This document shows, one piece after another, positions 8,205 to 18,421 of a DNA stretch of 64,000 nucleotides. Position numbers and translations under genes: made by a program. Location of the stretch: positions 9,479 to 73,478 of the forward strand of contig NZ_JNZO01000041.1 in NCBI RefSeq assembly GCF_000717595.1, written 5' to 3'. The DNA comes from Streptomyces flavochromogenes (lineage in GTDB: Bacteria > Actinomycetota > Actinomycetes > Streptomycetales > Streptomycetaceae). How positions within the stretch are numbered: the stretch's first letter is position 1; every line of letters starts with the position of its first letter. The notes beneath the pieces were generated by a model that saw nothing but the letters and a program-made list of their open reading frames with translations, was not told the DNA's origin and made no database searches.

Positions 8205-8432
8205 ATGGAACGCGACAGCCAACTCGAGCTCTACGAGTCAGTCGCCGCCCGATTGAAGGAAGCGCACACAAGAGTGCGCTCACTGCAAGTCCCGGAGGGC
8301 GTAAGGATGGCGCTGTCCCGGAAGCTGCTGGTCGTGACGGCAGCGGCGAAGCACGATCTCAAGGACGCGGCAACGCGTCTGGACCGGTTGATGAAGGACC
8401 TCGACGAGGGCCGATTCCCAGAGGACGACTGA
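8205..8432 (+). CDS. Small conserved-type hypothetical protein
   Basis: 75 residues, starting MERDSQLELYESVAARLKEA. It is predicted all-alpha and highly charged, with amphipathic helices (VAARLKEAHTRVRSL, KHDLKDAATRLDRLMKDL) and an acidic C-terminus. It has no signal peptide, membrane segment or known motif. An upstream in-frame start at 8154 would lie in the terminator region and give an atypical N-terminus. The ribosome site is weak. It lies between leuD and hupS; function unknown. Confidence 0.75.
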   Translation: MERDSQLELYESVAARLKEAHTRVRSLQVPEGVRMALSRKLLVVTAAAKHDLKDAATRLDRLMKDLDEGRFPEDD

Positions 8433-8495
8433 CACCAAGAACTCCGTAGCGGATCTTCCGCGTTGCGGCACTAGGGTGATTAGCCCGTTTCGTGT

Positions 8496-8524
8496 TTGAT
8501 TTGCGGTATATACATGCCTAACGT
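8496..8524 (+). promoter_or_regulatory. Predicted hupS promoter
   Basis: TTGATT (8496-8501), a 17-base spacer and TAACGT (8519-8524) resemble a housekeeping promoter, with a short 5' leader of about 45 bases before the GTG start. The stretch is AT-rich for this genome. Inferred only. Confidence 0.4.
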
Positions 8525-8575
8525 GCGAAAAAGCTTGAACACTTTCGTTCTGGCAATGTCTCCGAAGGGGAAGAC

Positions 8576-9277
8576 GTGAACAAGGCGCAGCTCGTAGAAG
8601 CGATTGCCGACAAGATGGGCGGTCGCCAGCAGGCCGCCGAAGCCGTCGACCACGTGCTCGACGCCATCGTGCGTGCCGTGGTGGGTGGCGACCGGGTCTC
8701 GGTGACGGGTTTCGGCTCGTTCGAGAAGGTCGACCGTCCGGCCCGCTACGCCCGTAACCCGCAGACGGGTGAGCGGGTGCGGGTCAAGAAGACCTCGGTC
8801 CCGCGCTTCCGTGCCGGTCAGGGCTTCAAGGACCTGGTCAGCGGCTCGAAGAAGCTCCCCAAGGGCGGCGAGGTCTCCGTCAAGAAGGCCCCCAAGGGCA
8901 GCCTGAGCGGTGGCGCCTCCGCCACCGTGAAGAAGGCCGCCGCCAAGAGGGCGACCACCGCCAAGAAGGCCGCCGCGAAGAAGGCGACCCCGGCGAAGAA
9001 GGTCACGGCGGCCGCCGCGAAGAAGGCGACCCCCGCGAAGAAGACCACCACGGCCGCCGCCAAGAAGGCGACCCCGGCCAAGAAGGCCACCACGGCCGCG
9101 GCGAAGAAGACCTCCGCCGCCGCCAAGAAGACCACCACGGCCGCCGCGAAGAAGGCGACCAAGGCCACGGTGAAGAAGACCGCGCCGGCCGCGAAGAAGG
9201 CCACGGCGACGAAGGCGCCCGCCAAGAAGACGACGGCGCGCAAGACGACCGCCAAGAAGGCCGCCGCCAAGAAGTAG
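8576..9277 (+). CDS. hupS: HU-type nucleoid protein with histone H1-like tail (HupS)
   Basis: 233 residues, GTG start after GAAGGGGAAGAC. Residues 1-94 are a complete HU domain: MNKAQLVEAIADKMG, the GFGSFEKVDRPARYARNPQTG DNA-binding arm region, and VPRFRAGQGFKDLV. From about residue 95 to the end is a low-complexity Lys/Ala/Thr tail with many KKA(A/T)PAKK and TTAAAKK units, like eukaryotic H1 and mycobacterial HupB. This form compacts the nucleoid in Streptomyces spores. The repeated codons make the tail prone to length variation. Confidence 0.95.
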   Translation: MNKAQLVEAIADKMGGRQQAAEAVDHVLDAIVRAVVGGDRVSVTGFGSFEKVDRPARYARNPQTGERVRVKKTSVPRFRAGQGFKDLVSGSKKLPKGGEVSVKKAPKGSLSGGASATVKKAAAKRATTAKKAAAKKATPAKKVTAAAAKKATPAKKTTTAAAKKATPAKKATTAAAKKTSAAAKKTTTAAAKKATKATVKKTAPAAKKATATKAPAKKTTARKTTAKKAAAKK

Positions 9278-9297
9278 GACGAGCGGTAGACACCCGC

Positions 9298-9329
9298 CGG
9301 GCCGGGCTCCCCCCAGGGAGCCCGGCCCG
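9298..9329. terminator. Bidirectional terminator between hupS and the minus-strand pair
   Basis: A perfect 14-bp stem (9298-9311 with 9316-9329) and a 4-base loop sit between two converging transcription units. Confidence 0.75.
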
Positions 9330-9367
9330 CGGCGCGTCCGGGGCCCCGTCGGCGGGGACCGGGCGCG

Positions 9368-9577
9368 TCAGAACGTCTGGAGCGTCACCAGGGTGATCCG
9401 CAGGCCGGCCCCCGAGGTGCCCGGCTCCGCCTCGATCCGGACCCGCTGCCCGGGCCGCAGCAGCCGCAGCCCGCCCGCCTCGAAGGCCTCCGCCCCGAAC
9501 TCCACGGGGGTGCCGTCGTCGAGCAGCACACTGCCGCTGTGGGTCTCGGAGTCGTACGTGAACGCGGTCGCCTGCAT
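9368..9577 (-). CDS. Cold-shock-like small protein
   Basis: 69 residues from ATG at 9577. The pattern SGSVLLDDGTPVEFGAEAFE, followed by GGLRLLRPGQRVRIE, matches an OB-fold cold-shock-type layout. The family's aromatic RNA-binding motifs (KGFGFI, VFVH) are absent, so nucleic-acid binding is uncertain. The start lies 10 bases after the end of the guanylyltransferase gene on the same strand, so the two form an operon. Confidence 0.75.
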   Translation of the reverse strand: MQATAFTYDSETHSGSVLLDDGTPVEFGAEAFEAGGLRLLRPGQRVRIEAEPGTSGAGLRITLVTLQTF

Positions 9578-9587
9578 GGACCGCAGC

Positions 9588-10235
9588 CTATCCGGCCGCC
9601 GGCAGCCACCGGGCGGCCGTCCGCGGGCCGAGCCCCAGCGCCCGGGCCTCCGCCAGATCCTCACCGGTGTCCACGTCCCGGCGCACCGAATCCACCCCCG
9701 TCAGCAGGATTTCCACCGCGCCCGAAGACAAATGCCGGAGTCGCGACGCACCTCCGAATGCCGGTTCCAATTCCACCCCAGGAGCCGCCGAGAGGAATGT
9801 CGTACCTATTTCGGCGGCATCAGCGAGAAAAGCCCTCGGAAATTTCCTGGCCACATCCAGGACCCGGGCCAGCTCCTCGGGCCGCAGCGCCGGCAGATCC
9901 GCGTTGAGCGCCGCCACCCGCGCGGCCGGCCGCCGGGTCCGTACGGCACGGACCCCGTGCGCGAGCGCCGCGTTGAGCCCAGCCGCCGGGGCGTCCGGGA
10001 CGATCCGCGCGCCCAGGGCGGCGAGCGCCTCGCCGGCCGCCGGATCGTCCGTGACGACCACCACATCCCGTACCCGCAGGCAGTTCAGCACCGCCCCCAC
10101 GGTGTCCTCGGCGAACGCGAGCGCCAGCCGCGGGCGCAGCCGGGACCCGGCCGCCGCGGCCAGTCTGCTCTTCGCCAGGGCAAGGGGCTTCAGAGGTACG
10201 ACCAGGGACCAGCCGTCGTCCGCATGCGTGTTCAT
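9588..10235 (-). CDS. cofC: 2-phospho-L-lactate / phosphoenolpyruvate guanylyltransferase (F420 biosynthesis)
   Basis: 215 residues (MNTHADDGWSLVVPLKPLAL). This is a MobA-like nucleotidyltransferase with the CofC/FbiD N-terminus VVPLKPLALAKSRLA, the acceptor-site VVVVTDDP and AALNADLPAL. In actinobacteria the enzyme (FbiD) guanylates phosphoenolpyruvate in coenzyme F420 synthesis. Its position near hup, gpsA and ddl is shared with mycobacteria. It is divergent from plsC. In-frame sequence upstream of 10235 is antisense to plsC and is not coding. Confidence 0.9.
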   Translation of the reverse strand: MNTHADDGWSLVVPLKPLALAKSRLAAAAGSRLRPRLALAFAEDTVGAVLNCLRVRDVVVVTDDPAAGEALAALGARIVPDAPAAGLNAALAHGVRAVRTRRPAARVAALNADLPALRPEELARVLDVARKFPRAFLADAAEIGTTFLSAAPGVELEPAFGGASRLRHLSSGAVEILLTGVDSVRRDVDTGEDLAEARALGLGPRTAARWLPAAG

Positions 10236-10362
10236 CGGGGCCCATTCTGTCCCGCCCACGCGGTCCCCAGGAGGGCCCGGGGCGTACGGTGTCACTCGAC
10301 AGAGCAGGAGCATGGGGCGACACTTGACCCCCTGCCAGCCAGTCCCGGAGAAAGGTGTACGA

Positions 10363-11115
10363 GTGCCCCGCCGCAGAATCGGCTTCTGGTACCGCCTCGC
10401 GGCGGTCATCGCCAAGCCCCCCCTGGTGGTTCTGTTCAAGCGGGACTGGCGCGGTATGGAGCACATTCCGGCCGACGGCGGTTTCATCACCGCGGTCAAC
10501 CACAACTCCTACCTGGACCCGCTGTCCTACGCGCACTACCAGTACAACACCGGCCGGGTCCCGCGCCTCCTCGCCAAGGCGGGCCTCTTCAAGGCCCCCT
10601 TCGTCGGGATGATGCTGCGCGGCACCGGACAGATCCCCGTCTACCGGGAGACGACCAACGCGCTCGACGCGTTCCGCGCCGCCGTCGACGCCATCGAGCG
10701 CGGCGAGTGCGTCGCCTTCTACCCCGAGGGGACCCTCACCCGGGACCCCGACATGTGGCCCATGGCGGGCAAGACCGGTGCCGCGCGCGTCGCGCTGCTC
10801 ACCCGGGCCCCCGTCATCCCGGTGGCCCAGTGGGGCGCCAACCTGGCGATGCCGCCGTACGCCAAGGAGAACAAGCTCAGCCTGTTCCCCCGCAAGACGC
10901 TGACCGTGCAGGCCGGTCCGCCCGTCGACCTCTCCCGCTTCTACGGACTCGAGCCCACGCCCGAGGTGCTCCGCGAGGCGACCGAGGTCATCATGGCGGC
11001 CGTCACCGCGCTCCTGGAGCAGATCCGCGGCGAGCAGGCGCCCGCCGAACCGTACGACCACCGCAAGGCGCGCCTGGAGCAGCGGCGCAGGGCCGCCGAA
11101 GGGGGCACCAAGTGA
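10363..11115 (+). CDS. plsC: 1-acyl-glycerol-3-phosphate acyltransferase (PlsC family)
   Basis: 250 residues from GTG at 10363, preceded by GGAGAAAGG with a 7-base gap. An in-frame ATG at 10312 has poorer spacing. Acyltransferase motifs are visible: NHNSYLDPL (the H-X4-D catalytic pair) and FYPEGTLTRD (EGT motif), with a membrane-associated N-terminus (IGFWYRLAAVIAKPPLVVLF). It makes phosphatidic acid for phospholipids. The stop overlaps the gpsA start (GTGA), coupling it to supply of glycerol-3-phosphate. Confidence 0.92.
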   Translation: MPRRRIGFWYRLAAVIAKPPLVVLFKRDWRGMEHIPADGGFITAVNHNSYLDPLSYAHYQYNTGRVPRLLAKAGLFKAPFVGMMLRGTGQIPVYRETTNALDAFRAAVDAIERGECVAFYPEGTLTRDPDMWPMAGKTGAARVALLTRAPVIPVAQWGANLAMPPYAKENKLSLFPRKTLTVQAGPPVDLSRFYGLEPTPEVLREATEVIMAAVTALLEQIRGEQAPAEPYDHRKARLEQRRRAAEGGTK

Positions 11116-12113
11116 CCAAGGCAGCCGTCTTCGGAAACGGATCCTGGGGTACCGCGTTCGCGATGGTGCTCGCCGACGCGGGCTGCGAGGTGAGCCTCTG
11201 GGGCCGCCGCGCCGAACTCGCCAAGGAGATCAACGCCTCCCGGGTCAACCCGGACTACCTGCCGGGCGTCGAACTCCCCGCGGCCGTCACGGCCACCGCC
11301 GACCCGGCCGAGGCGGCCCACGACGCCGACTTCACCGTCCTCGTCGTCCCCTCCCAGACCCTCCGCGGCAACCTCGCCGCCTGGGCGCCGGTGCTGGCGC
11401 CCGACACCGTCCTCGTCTCCCTCATGAAGGGTGTCGAACTCGGCACCGCCAAGCGGATGAGCGAGGTCATCACCGAGGTCGCCGACGTGCCCGCCGAGCG
11501 CGTGGCCGTCCTCACCGGCCCCAACCTGGCCAAGGAGATCGCCGCCCGGCAGCCCGCCGCCGCCGTCGTCGCCTGCGTCGACGAGACGGTCGCCCAGCGC
11601 CTCCAGACCGCCTGCATCACCCCGTACTTCCGCCCGTACACCAACACCGACGTGGTGGGCTGCGAGCTCGGCGGAGCCGTGAAGAACGTCATCGGCCTCG
11701 CCGTCGGCATCGCCAACGGCATGGGCCTCGGCGACAACTCCAAGGCCACGCTCATCACCCGCGGCCTCGCCGAGACCACCCGCCTCGGCCTCGCCATGGG
11801 AGCCGACCCGCTCACCTTCTCGGGCCTCGCGGGCCTCGGCGACCTCGTCGCCACCTGCTCCTCGCCGCTCTCCCGGAACAACACCTTCGGCACCAACCTC
11901 GGCCGCGGGATGACCCTCCAGGAGACCATCGCGGCCACCAAGCAGACCGCCGAGGGCGTCAAGTCCTGCGAGTCGGTGCTCGATCTGGGCCGCCGCCACG
12001 GCGTCGACATGCCCATCACCGAGACGGTCGTGTCGATCGTCCACGACGGCAAGCCGCCGGTCGTCGCGCTCAAGGAGCTGATGTCGCGCAGCGCGAAGGC
12101 CGAGCGCCGGTAG
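11112..12113 (+). CDS. gpsA: Glycerol-3-phosphate dehydrogenase (NAD(P)+)
   Basis: 333 residues, GTG start overlapping the plsC stop by 4 bases. The N-terminal Rossmann motif is GNGSWGTAFAMVLADAG. LTGPNLAKEIA and CELGGAVKNVIGLAVG (catalytic Lys) follow in the middle. The C-terminus has SGLAGLGDLVATCSSPLSRN. It reduces dihydroxyacetone phosphate to glycerol-3-phosphate, the backbone used by plsC immediately upstream. Confidence 0.96.
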   Translation: MTKAAVFGNGSWGTAFAMVLADAGCEVSLWGRRAELAKEINASRVNPDYLPGVELPAAVTATADPAEAAHDADFTVLVVPSQTLRGNLAAWAPVLAPDTVLVSLMKGVELGTAKRMSEVITEVADVPAERVAVLTGPNLAKEIAARQPAAAVVACVDETVAQRLQTACITPYFRPYTNTDVVGCELGGAVKNVIGLAVGIANGMGLGDNSKATLITRGLAETTRLGLAMGADPLTFSGLAGLGDLVATCSSPLSRNNTFGTNLGRGMTLQETIAATKQTAEGVKSCESVLDLGRRHGVDMPITETVVSIVHDGKPPVVALKELMSRSAKAERR

Positions 12114-12234
12114 CCGCCACCGGCCGGTGCCGTCCCGGGCCCCCGCGCGACGCCGAGCCGCACTGCGCCGGACGCGCGCGAGGGGACCGGGGCCGCAAGG
12201 TCGTTCGGGACGCGCAAGGTACGCTCATCGCGAT

Positions 12235-13374
<1,140 letters not shown>

Positions 13375-13380
13375 CCCCTT

Positions 13381-13399
13381 GGGCCTGTCCGACAGGCCC
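13381..13399. repeat. Perfect 19-base palindrome after ddl
   Basis: GGGCCTGTC-C-GACAGGCCC starts 7 bases after the ddl stop. The loop is too short for a normal hairpin, so it could be a protein site or a cruciform-type element. It precedes a separate strong terminator. Confidence 0.6.
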
Positions 13400-13408
13400 C
13401 GGCACCCC

Positions 13409-13454
13409 GGAAGACCGTGCCGCCGCCCTCAGAGGCTGGGCGGCACGGTCTTCC
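13409..13454. terminator. Bidirectional terminator between ddl and the DUF3515 gene
   Basis: A perfect 16-bp inverted repeat (13409-13424 with 13439-13454) and a 14-base loop lie between converging genes. The right arm is inside the last codons of the minus-strand DUF3515 gene, whose stop (13429-13431) is in the loop. Confidence 0.75.
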
Positions 13455-13911
13455 GTACGGGATCGGCGAGATCCGCCAGCGGCGTCATGTCGTGCGTGTA
13501 CTGCTCGCCGAGCGTGACCTCGACGTACGTCTTCCGGTACGTCGAGGTGAAACGGGGCCCGCTGCCCTCGGGACGCTCCAGCATCCAGTTGACGCCGTTC
13601 GCCTCGACGCCCTGCGCCTGGGGATCGCTCATCTTTTCGGGCCGGGGCACCCCGCAGCGCAGTACGATCGCACCGTCACCCCAGCCGGCGGTCAACTCGG
13701 AGCCGGGCTCCGGGTCACTCCGTTCCAGCCCCGCCACGGTGCCGGGAAGCTCCCTCGCCAGGTCCTGGCAGAGGGCGGCCTCCGCCGCCGGGGGGCTGGG
13801 AACCACGACGGACGCCGCGGCGTCCGGCGAGGAACAGCCGGCGGCGGCCAGCAGCAGTACGGCTGCCGTGACGGCGGCGGGCAGGCCGAGGGGCCGGTGG
13901 GAAGACTTCAC
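13429..13911 (-). CDS. DUF3515-family lipoprotein
   Basis: 160 residues, GTG at 13911. A lipoprotein signal peptide is clear: basic start VKSSHRP, hydrophobic core, and lipobox LAAAGC with the lipidated Cys at residue 25. The mature part has paired Cys (LCQDLARELPGTV, AIVLRCGVPRP), the family pattern WMLERPE and a C-terminus DMTPLADLADPVRKTVPP. Function is unknown. Neighbouring ddl and the RAM protein are the conserved actinobacterial context. Confidence 0.88.
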   Translation of the reverse strand: MKSSHRPLGLPAAVTAAVLLLAAAGCSSPDAAASVVVPSPPAAEAALCQDLARELPGTVAGLERSDPEPGSELTAGWGDGAIVLRCGVPRPEKMSDPQAQGVEANGVNWMLERPEGSGPRFTSTYRKTYVEVTLGEQYTHDMTPLADLADPVRKTVPPSL

Positions 13912-13931
13912 CGGCCAAGCGTAGACGGGGG

Positions 13932-14165
13932 CTACAGATGAACGACCGGGCAGGTGAGGGTGCGCGTGATGCCGTCCACTTGCTGGACCTTCGCGACCAC
14001 CATACGGCCGAGCTCGTCGACCGTGTCGGCCTGCGCGCGCACGATGACGTCGTACGGACCGGTCACGTCTTCCGCCTGGAGCACCCCCGGGATCTTGGAG
14101 ATGGTGTCGGCGACGGTCGACGCCTTGCCCACCTCGGTCTGGATGAGGATGTACGCCTGAACCAC
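13932..14165 (-). CDS. Stand-alone Lrp/AsnC ligand-binding (RAM) domain protein
   Basis: 77 residues, GTG at 14165 with GGAGG 5-6 bases upstream. The whole protein is one RAM domain (MVQAYILIQTEVGKA ... PGVLQAEDVTGPYDVIVRAQA ... GITRTLTCPVVHL). The N-terminal helix-turn-helix of Lrp proteins is absent, not truncated by mutation. Such proteins form oligomers that bind amino acids. It may modulate a full-length Lrp elsewhere. It is transcribed toward the DUF3515 gene and away from thiL. Confidence 0.88.
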   Translation of the reverse strand: MVQAYILIQTEVGKASTVADTISKIPGVLQAEDVTGPYDVIVRAQADTVDELGRMVVAKVQQVDGITRTLTCPVVHL

Positions 14166-14398
14166 GGAACCTCCAGGGCGACCACGAGGATCTTGTGGGA
14201 GAAAGGGACGCCACGGTACCGCGTCGCCGCGGGCCGCGGGGAGACCTGCGTGTCCCGAGGCGCTCGCGGGGTGGCGTACGCAGGACAGAAGTTGACGGTC
14301 TACTTGACGGTACCCAGCACGGTGACGGCCCGCGACCCGCGGCGCGAACAGACGCGCCCCCGCCCGCCGGCCGACACGAAGACACGAGGTGAGGCGCG

Positions 14399-15357
14399 GT
14401 GAAGGGCACAGTCGGAGAGCTGGGCGAGTTCGGGCTCATCAAGGAGCTCACGTCCCGGCTCACCTCCACCCCGGCGGTACGGATCGGGCCGGGCGACGAC
14501 GCCGCGGTCGTCTCCGCGCCCGACCGGCGCGTGGTGGCCAGCACGGACATCCTTCTCGAAGGACGTCACTTCCGCCGCGACTGGTCGACGGCGTACGACG
14601 TCGGCCGCAAGGCCGCCGCACAGAACCTCGCCGACATCGCCGCCATGGGCGCGGTCCCCACCGCGCTCCTCCTCGGCCTGGTCGTCCCCGCCGAACTCCC
14701 CGTCACCTGGCCCACCGAACTCATGGACGGACTGCGCGACGAATGTCAGGTCGCGGGCGCCGCGGTGGTCGGCGGCGACGTCGTCCGGGGCGACACGATC
14801 ATGGTCTCCATCACCGCGCTCGGCGATCTGCGCAACCACGACCCGGTCACCCGGGGCGGCGCCCAGCCCGGCGACGTCGTCGCCTACACGGGCTGGCTCG
14901 GCTGGTCCGCCGCCGGCTACGCGGTCCTCTCCCGGGGCTTCCGGTCGCCGCGCGCCTTCGTCGAGGCCCACCGCAGGCCCGAACCGCCGTACCACGCGGG
15001 CCCCGCGGCCGCCGGCCTCGGCGCCACCGCCATGTGCGACGTCAGCGACGGCCTCATCGCCGACCTCGGCCACATCGCCGAGGCCAGCAAGGTCCGCATC
15101 GACCTGCGCTCCGGGCTCATCGACATCCCGACCCAGATGAACGACATCGGCCAGGCCGTCGGCGTCGACCCCATGCAGTGGGTGCTCACCGGGGGAGAGG
15201 ACCACGCCATCGTCGCCACCTTCCCGCCCGACGTGAAACTGCCCGCCCGCTGGAAGGTCATCGGCGAGGTCCTCAACCCCTCCGCACTTCCGCAGGTCAC
15301 CGTGGACGGCGCGCCCTGGCACAGCGCGGGCGGCTGGGACCACTTCGGGGAGACCGA

Positions 15358-15361
<4 letters not shown>
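14399..15361 (+). CDS. thiL: Thiamine-monophosphate kinase
   Basis: 320 residues, GTG start with GAGGTGAGG upstream. It phosphorylates thiamine monophosphate to the active cofactor. Visible motifs: [31 protein letters not shown] (metal-binding Asp), [20 protein letters not shown] and [13 protein letters not shown]. thiD follows with a GTGA overlap. No TPP riboswitch core (CUGAGA) was seen upstream. A direct repeat TTGACGGT (14292-14299 and 14304-14311) lies in the leader. Confidence 0.95.
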
Positions 15362-16158
<797 letters not shown>

Positions 16159-16208
16159 GCGCCCCGCCGGTGCCCACACCGGCGGCCCTTCCGCACCCGG
16201 GCAAGGCA

Positions 16209-16240
16209 AAAGGCCGGTTCACCTGGGTGAACCGGCCTTT
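16209..16240. terminator. Bidirectional terminator between thiD and rpmB
   Basis: A perfect 14-bp stem (16209-16222 with 16227-16240), loop CTGG, with AAA on one side and TTT on the other. It fits terminating both converging units. Confidence 0.85.
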
Positions 16241-16283
16241 CAAGGCAACCGCAGGGGCTGCGCTACGACAGAACACGCCGCAA

Positions 16284-16469
16284 TTAGCGCGAGACCTTGC
16301 CGGCCTTGATGCACGAGGTGCAGACGTTGAGCCGCTTCGGCGTCCGACCGACCACGGCACGCACACGCTGGATGTTCGGGTTCCAGCGACGGGGCGTACG
16401 GCGGTGCGAGTGCGAAATGTTGTTGCCGAAGCCCGGCCCCTTGCCACAGACGTCGCAGTTGGCAGCCAC
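16284..16469 (-). CDS. rpmB: 50S ribosomal protein L28, zinc-binding form
   Basis: 61 residues, [20 protein letters not shown]. Two CXXC pairs (C5/C8 and C50/C53, in [12 protein letters not shown]) make this the C+ form expected to bind zinc; C- paralogues in other loci lack the cysteines. It is a single gene on the minus strand with an independent upstream region of 277 bases shared with the FakA-like gene. Confidence 0.95.
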   Translation of the reverse strand: MAANCDVCGKGPGFGNNISHSHRRTPRRWNPNIQRVRAVVGRTPKRLNVCTSCIKAGKVSR

Positions 16470-16745
16470 GGGTCACTCCAAAGACTTCAGAATTACAGTG
16501 AAATCCGGCGCACCGGAATCAGGAGTCTGAAGTGGCTTGCCGGGGGATGGCCCGGTGTGAACCAGGCAACCGAAGCAGCATACAACGGCTGGCTCGGTGG
16601 AACGAAACTAGCATGGACTCGGCGGACCTCGCCCCGGGCCCAGGTCACCGGAGGGTCCTCCCTGCCCGAGCGAAGCCGGGAGCTTGGGGGAGGGACACCT
16701 CGGGTCTACCCTGCGGTGAGCTCACCGCCGAAGGAGGACCCCCCG

Positions 16746-18362
16746 TTGTCGCGAGCCCTTCACCCCTTCGAGGAGCTCGTCGAGCTCGACGCCGAAGCGG
16801 TCAGGTCCTGGTGCGCGCGGTCGCTGGACGCGCTCGGCCGGGAACGCGAGGAGATCGACGCGATCAACGTCTATCCCGTGGCCGACGGGGACACCGGCAC
16901 CAACCTGTACCTGACGGCGGAGGCCGCCCACCAGGCCGTCGAGGCCGTCTTCGCCGTCTCGGCGCCCGCACCCGACACCGCCGAGACCGTACGGGCCATG
17001 GCGCACGGCGCGCTCCTCGGAGCCCGCGGGAACTCCGGCACCATCCTGTCCCAGCTCCTCCGCGGCATGGCGGGCGTCCTCGCCGACGGCTGTGACGGTG
17101 ATCACCTCGCCCGCGCCCTCGGCGAGGCCGCGAGCGCGGCCCGCCGGGCCGTCGCCCACCCCGTGGAGGGCACCATCCTCACCGTCGCGAGCGCCGCGGC
17201 CGGAGCCTGCGCCGCAGGCGGCGGGCTCGTCGAGGTGGCCAGGAACGCACACGACGGGGCCAGGACCGCTCTCGCCGCCACCTCGGGGCAGCTCGACGTC
17301 CTCGAACGCGCCGGAGTCGTCGACGCGGGCGGCAGAGGCCTCGTGACGGTCCTCGGCGCCCTCCTCGAGACCGTGACCGGACAGACCCCGCCGCCGGTGC
17401 CCGAGGCGCGGATCACGCCCGCACCGCCGGAGGACTGCCCCGCCGAGGACGGGCCCGCCTTCGAGGTGATCTACCTCCTGGAGGCCGGGGACGAGGCCGT
17501 GGAGCTGCTCAGGTCCCGGCTGGACGCGCTGGGGGAGTCCCTCGTCGTCGTCGGCGGGGACGGACTGTGGAACGTCCATGTGCACGTCGACGACGCGGGC
17601 GCCGCCGTCGAGGCCGGTGTCGAGGCCGGACGGCCGCACCGCATCCGGATCACCCACTTCGCCGCCGACTCGGCCGCCGCCTCCGCGCGCGGGGAGCGCG
17701 CCCAGCGCGCGGTCGTCGCCGTCGTCCCCGGCGAGGGCCTCGCCGGGCTCTGCGCCGAGGCGGGCGCCACCACCGTACGGACCCTGCCCGGCGAACAGCC
17801 CGCCGCCGACGAACTCCTCGACGCGATCCGGCGGGCCCACGCACGCGAAGTGGTCCTCCTGCCCAACGACAGCGACCTGCGGCAGACCGCGACGGCCGCC
17901 GCCGAAAGCGCCCGGGCCGAGGGCATTCGCGTCGCCCTCATCCCCACCCGGGCCGCCGTCCAGGGCATCGCCGCCCTCGCCGTCCACGAACCCGACCGGC
18001 GCTTCGACGAGGACGTCGTCGCCATGACGGCCGCCGCCGGAGCCACCCGCTACGCCGAACTCGCCGTCGCCGAACGGCAGTCCTTCACCTCGGCGGGCGT
18101 CTGCCAGGCCGGCGACATCCTCGGCCTCATCGAGGGCGACGTCGCCGTCATCGGCACCGACCTCACCGAGACCGCCCGCACCGTCCTGGACCGGATGCTC
18201 TCGGCCGGCGGCGAACTCGTCACCCTCGTCGTCGCCGACGACACCCCGACCGGGCTCGCCCCCGACCTGGAGGCCCACGTCCGGCGCGGCTACCTCGCCG
18301 TCGACACCACCACGTACCACGCGGGCGCGGGCGCTCCGCCGCTGCTCATCGGGGTGGAATAG
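16746..18362 (+). CDS. DAK2-domain fatty acid kinase-like protein (FakA/YloV family)
   Basis: 538 residues from TTG at 16746, chosen because AAGGAGG (16731-16737) sits 8 bases upstream; an in-frame GTG at 16716 precedes that site. The N-terminal DhaL-like kinase domain shows NVYPVADGDTGTNLYLT (metal/ATP Asp) and GARGNSGTILSQLLRG. After a linker, the C-terminal half (FEVIYLLEAGDEAVELL onward) is the DegV-associated YloV-type region. Family members phosphorylate fatty acids bound to a FakB partner; no FakB-like gene is visible here, so the substrate is inferred. Confidence 0.85.
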   Translation: MSRALHPFEELVELDAEAVRSWCARSLDALGREREEIDAINVYPVADGDTGTNLYLTAEAAHQAVEAVFAVSAPAPDTAETVRAMAHGALLGARGNSGTILSQLLRGMAGVLADGCDGDHLARALGEAASAARRAVAHPVEGTILTVASAAAGACAAGGGLVEVARNAHDGARTALAATSGQLDVLERAGVVDAGGRGLVTVLGALLETVTGQTPPPVPEARITPAPPEDCPAEDGPAFEVIYLLEAGDEAVELLRSRLDALGESLVVVGGDGLWNVHVHVDDAGAAVEAGVEAGRPHRIRITHFAADSAAASARGERAQRAVVAVVPGEGLAGLCAEAGATTVRTLPGEQPAADELLDAIRRAHAREVVLLPNDSDLRQTATAAAESARAEGIRVALIPTRAAVQGIAALAVHEPDRRFDEDVVAMTAAAGATRYAELAVAERQSFTSAGVCQAGDILGLIEGDVAVIGTDLTETARTVLDRMLSAGGELVTLVVADDTPTGLAPDLEAHVRRGYLAVDTTTYHAGAGAPPLLIGVE

Positions 18363-18378
18363 GAGTTTTTCCCGGCGG

Positions 18379-18387
18379 TTGTCCACA
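18379..18387 (+). promoter_or_regulatory. Single perfect Streptomyces-type DnaA box
   Basis: TTGTCCACA, the preferred Streptomyces DnaA box, occurs 35 bases before the recG start. It is isolated, so it is not an origin. It could titrate DnaA or regulate recG, or be chance. Confidence 0.35.
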
Positions 18388-18421
18388 GCCTCCGGGACGA
18401 CTGTCGGTCGCGTGGTGTGCA

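Noticed and set aside
10312..10362. Longer plsC start at ATG 10312
   Set aside because: AGGAG lies too close to this ATG, and GTG 10363 has a better-spaced GGAGAAAGG and gives the normal family N-terminus.
14166..14398. Possible TPP riboswitch upstream of thiL-thiD
   Set aside because: The conserved CUGAGA core and its partner loop were not found; only a simple inverted repeat (CCTGCGT/ACGCAGG) and direct repeats are seen.
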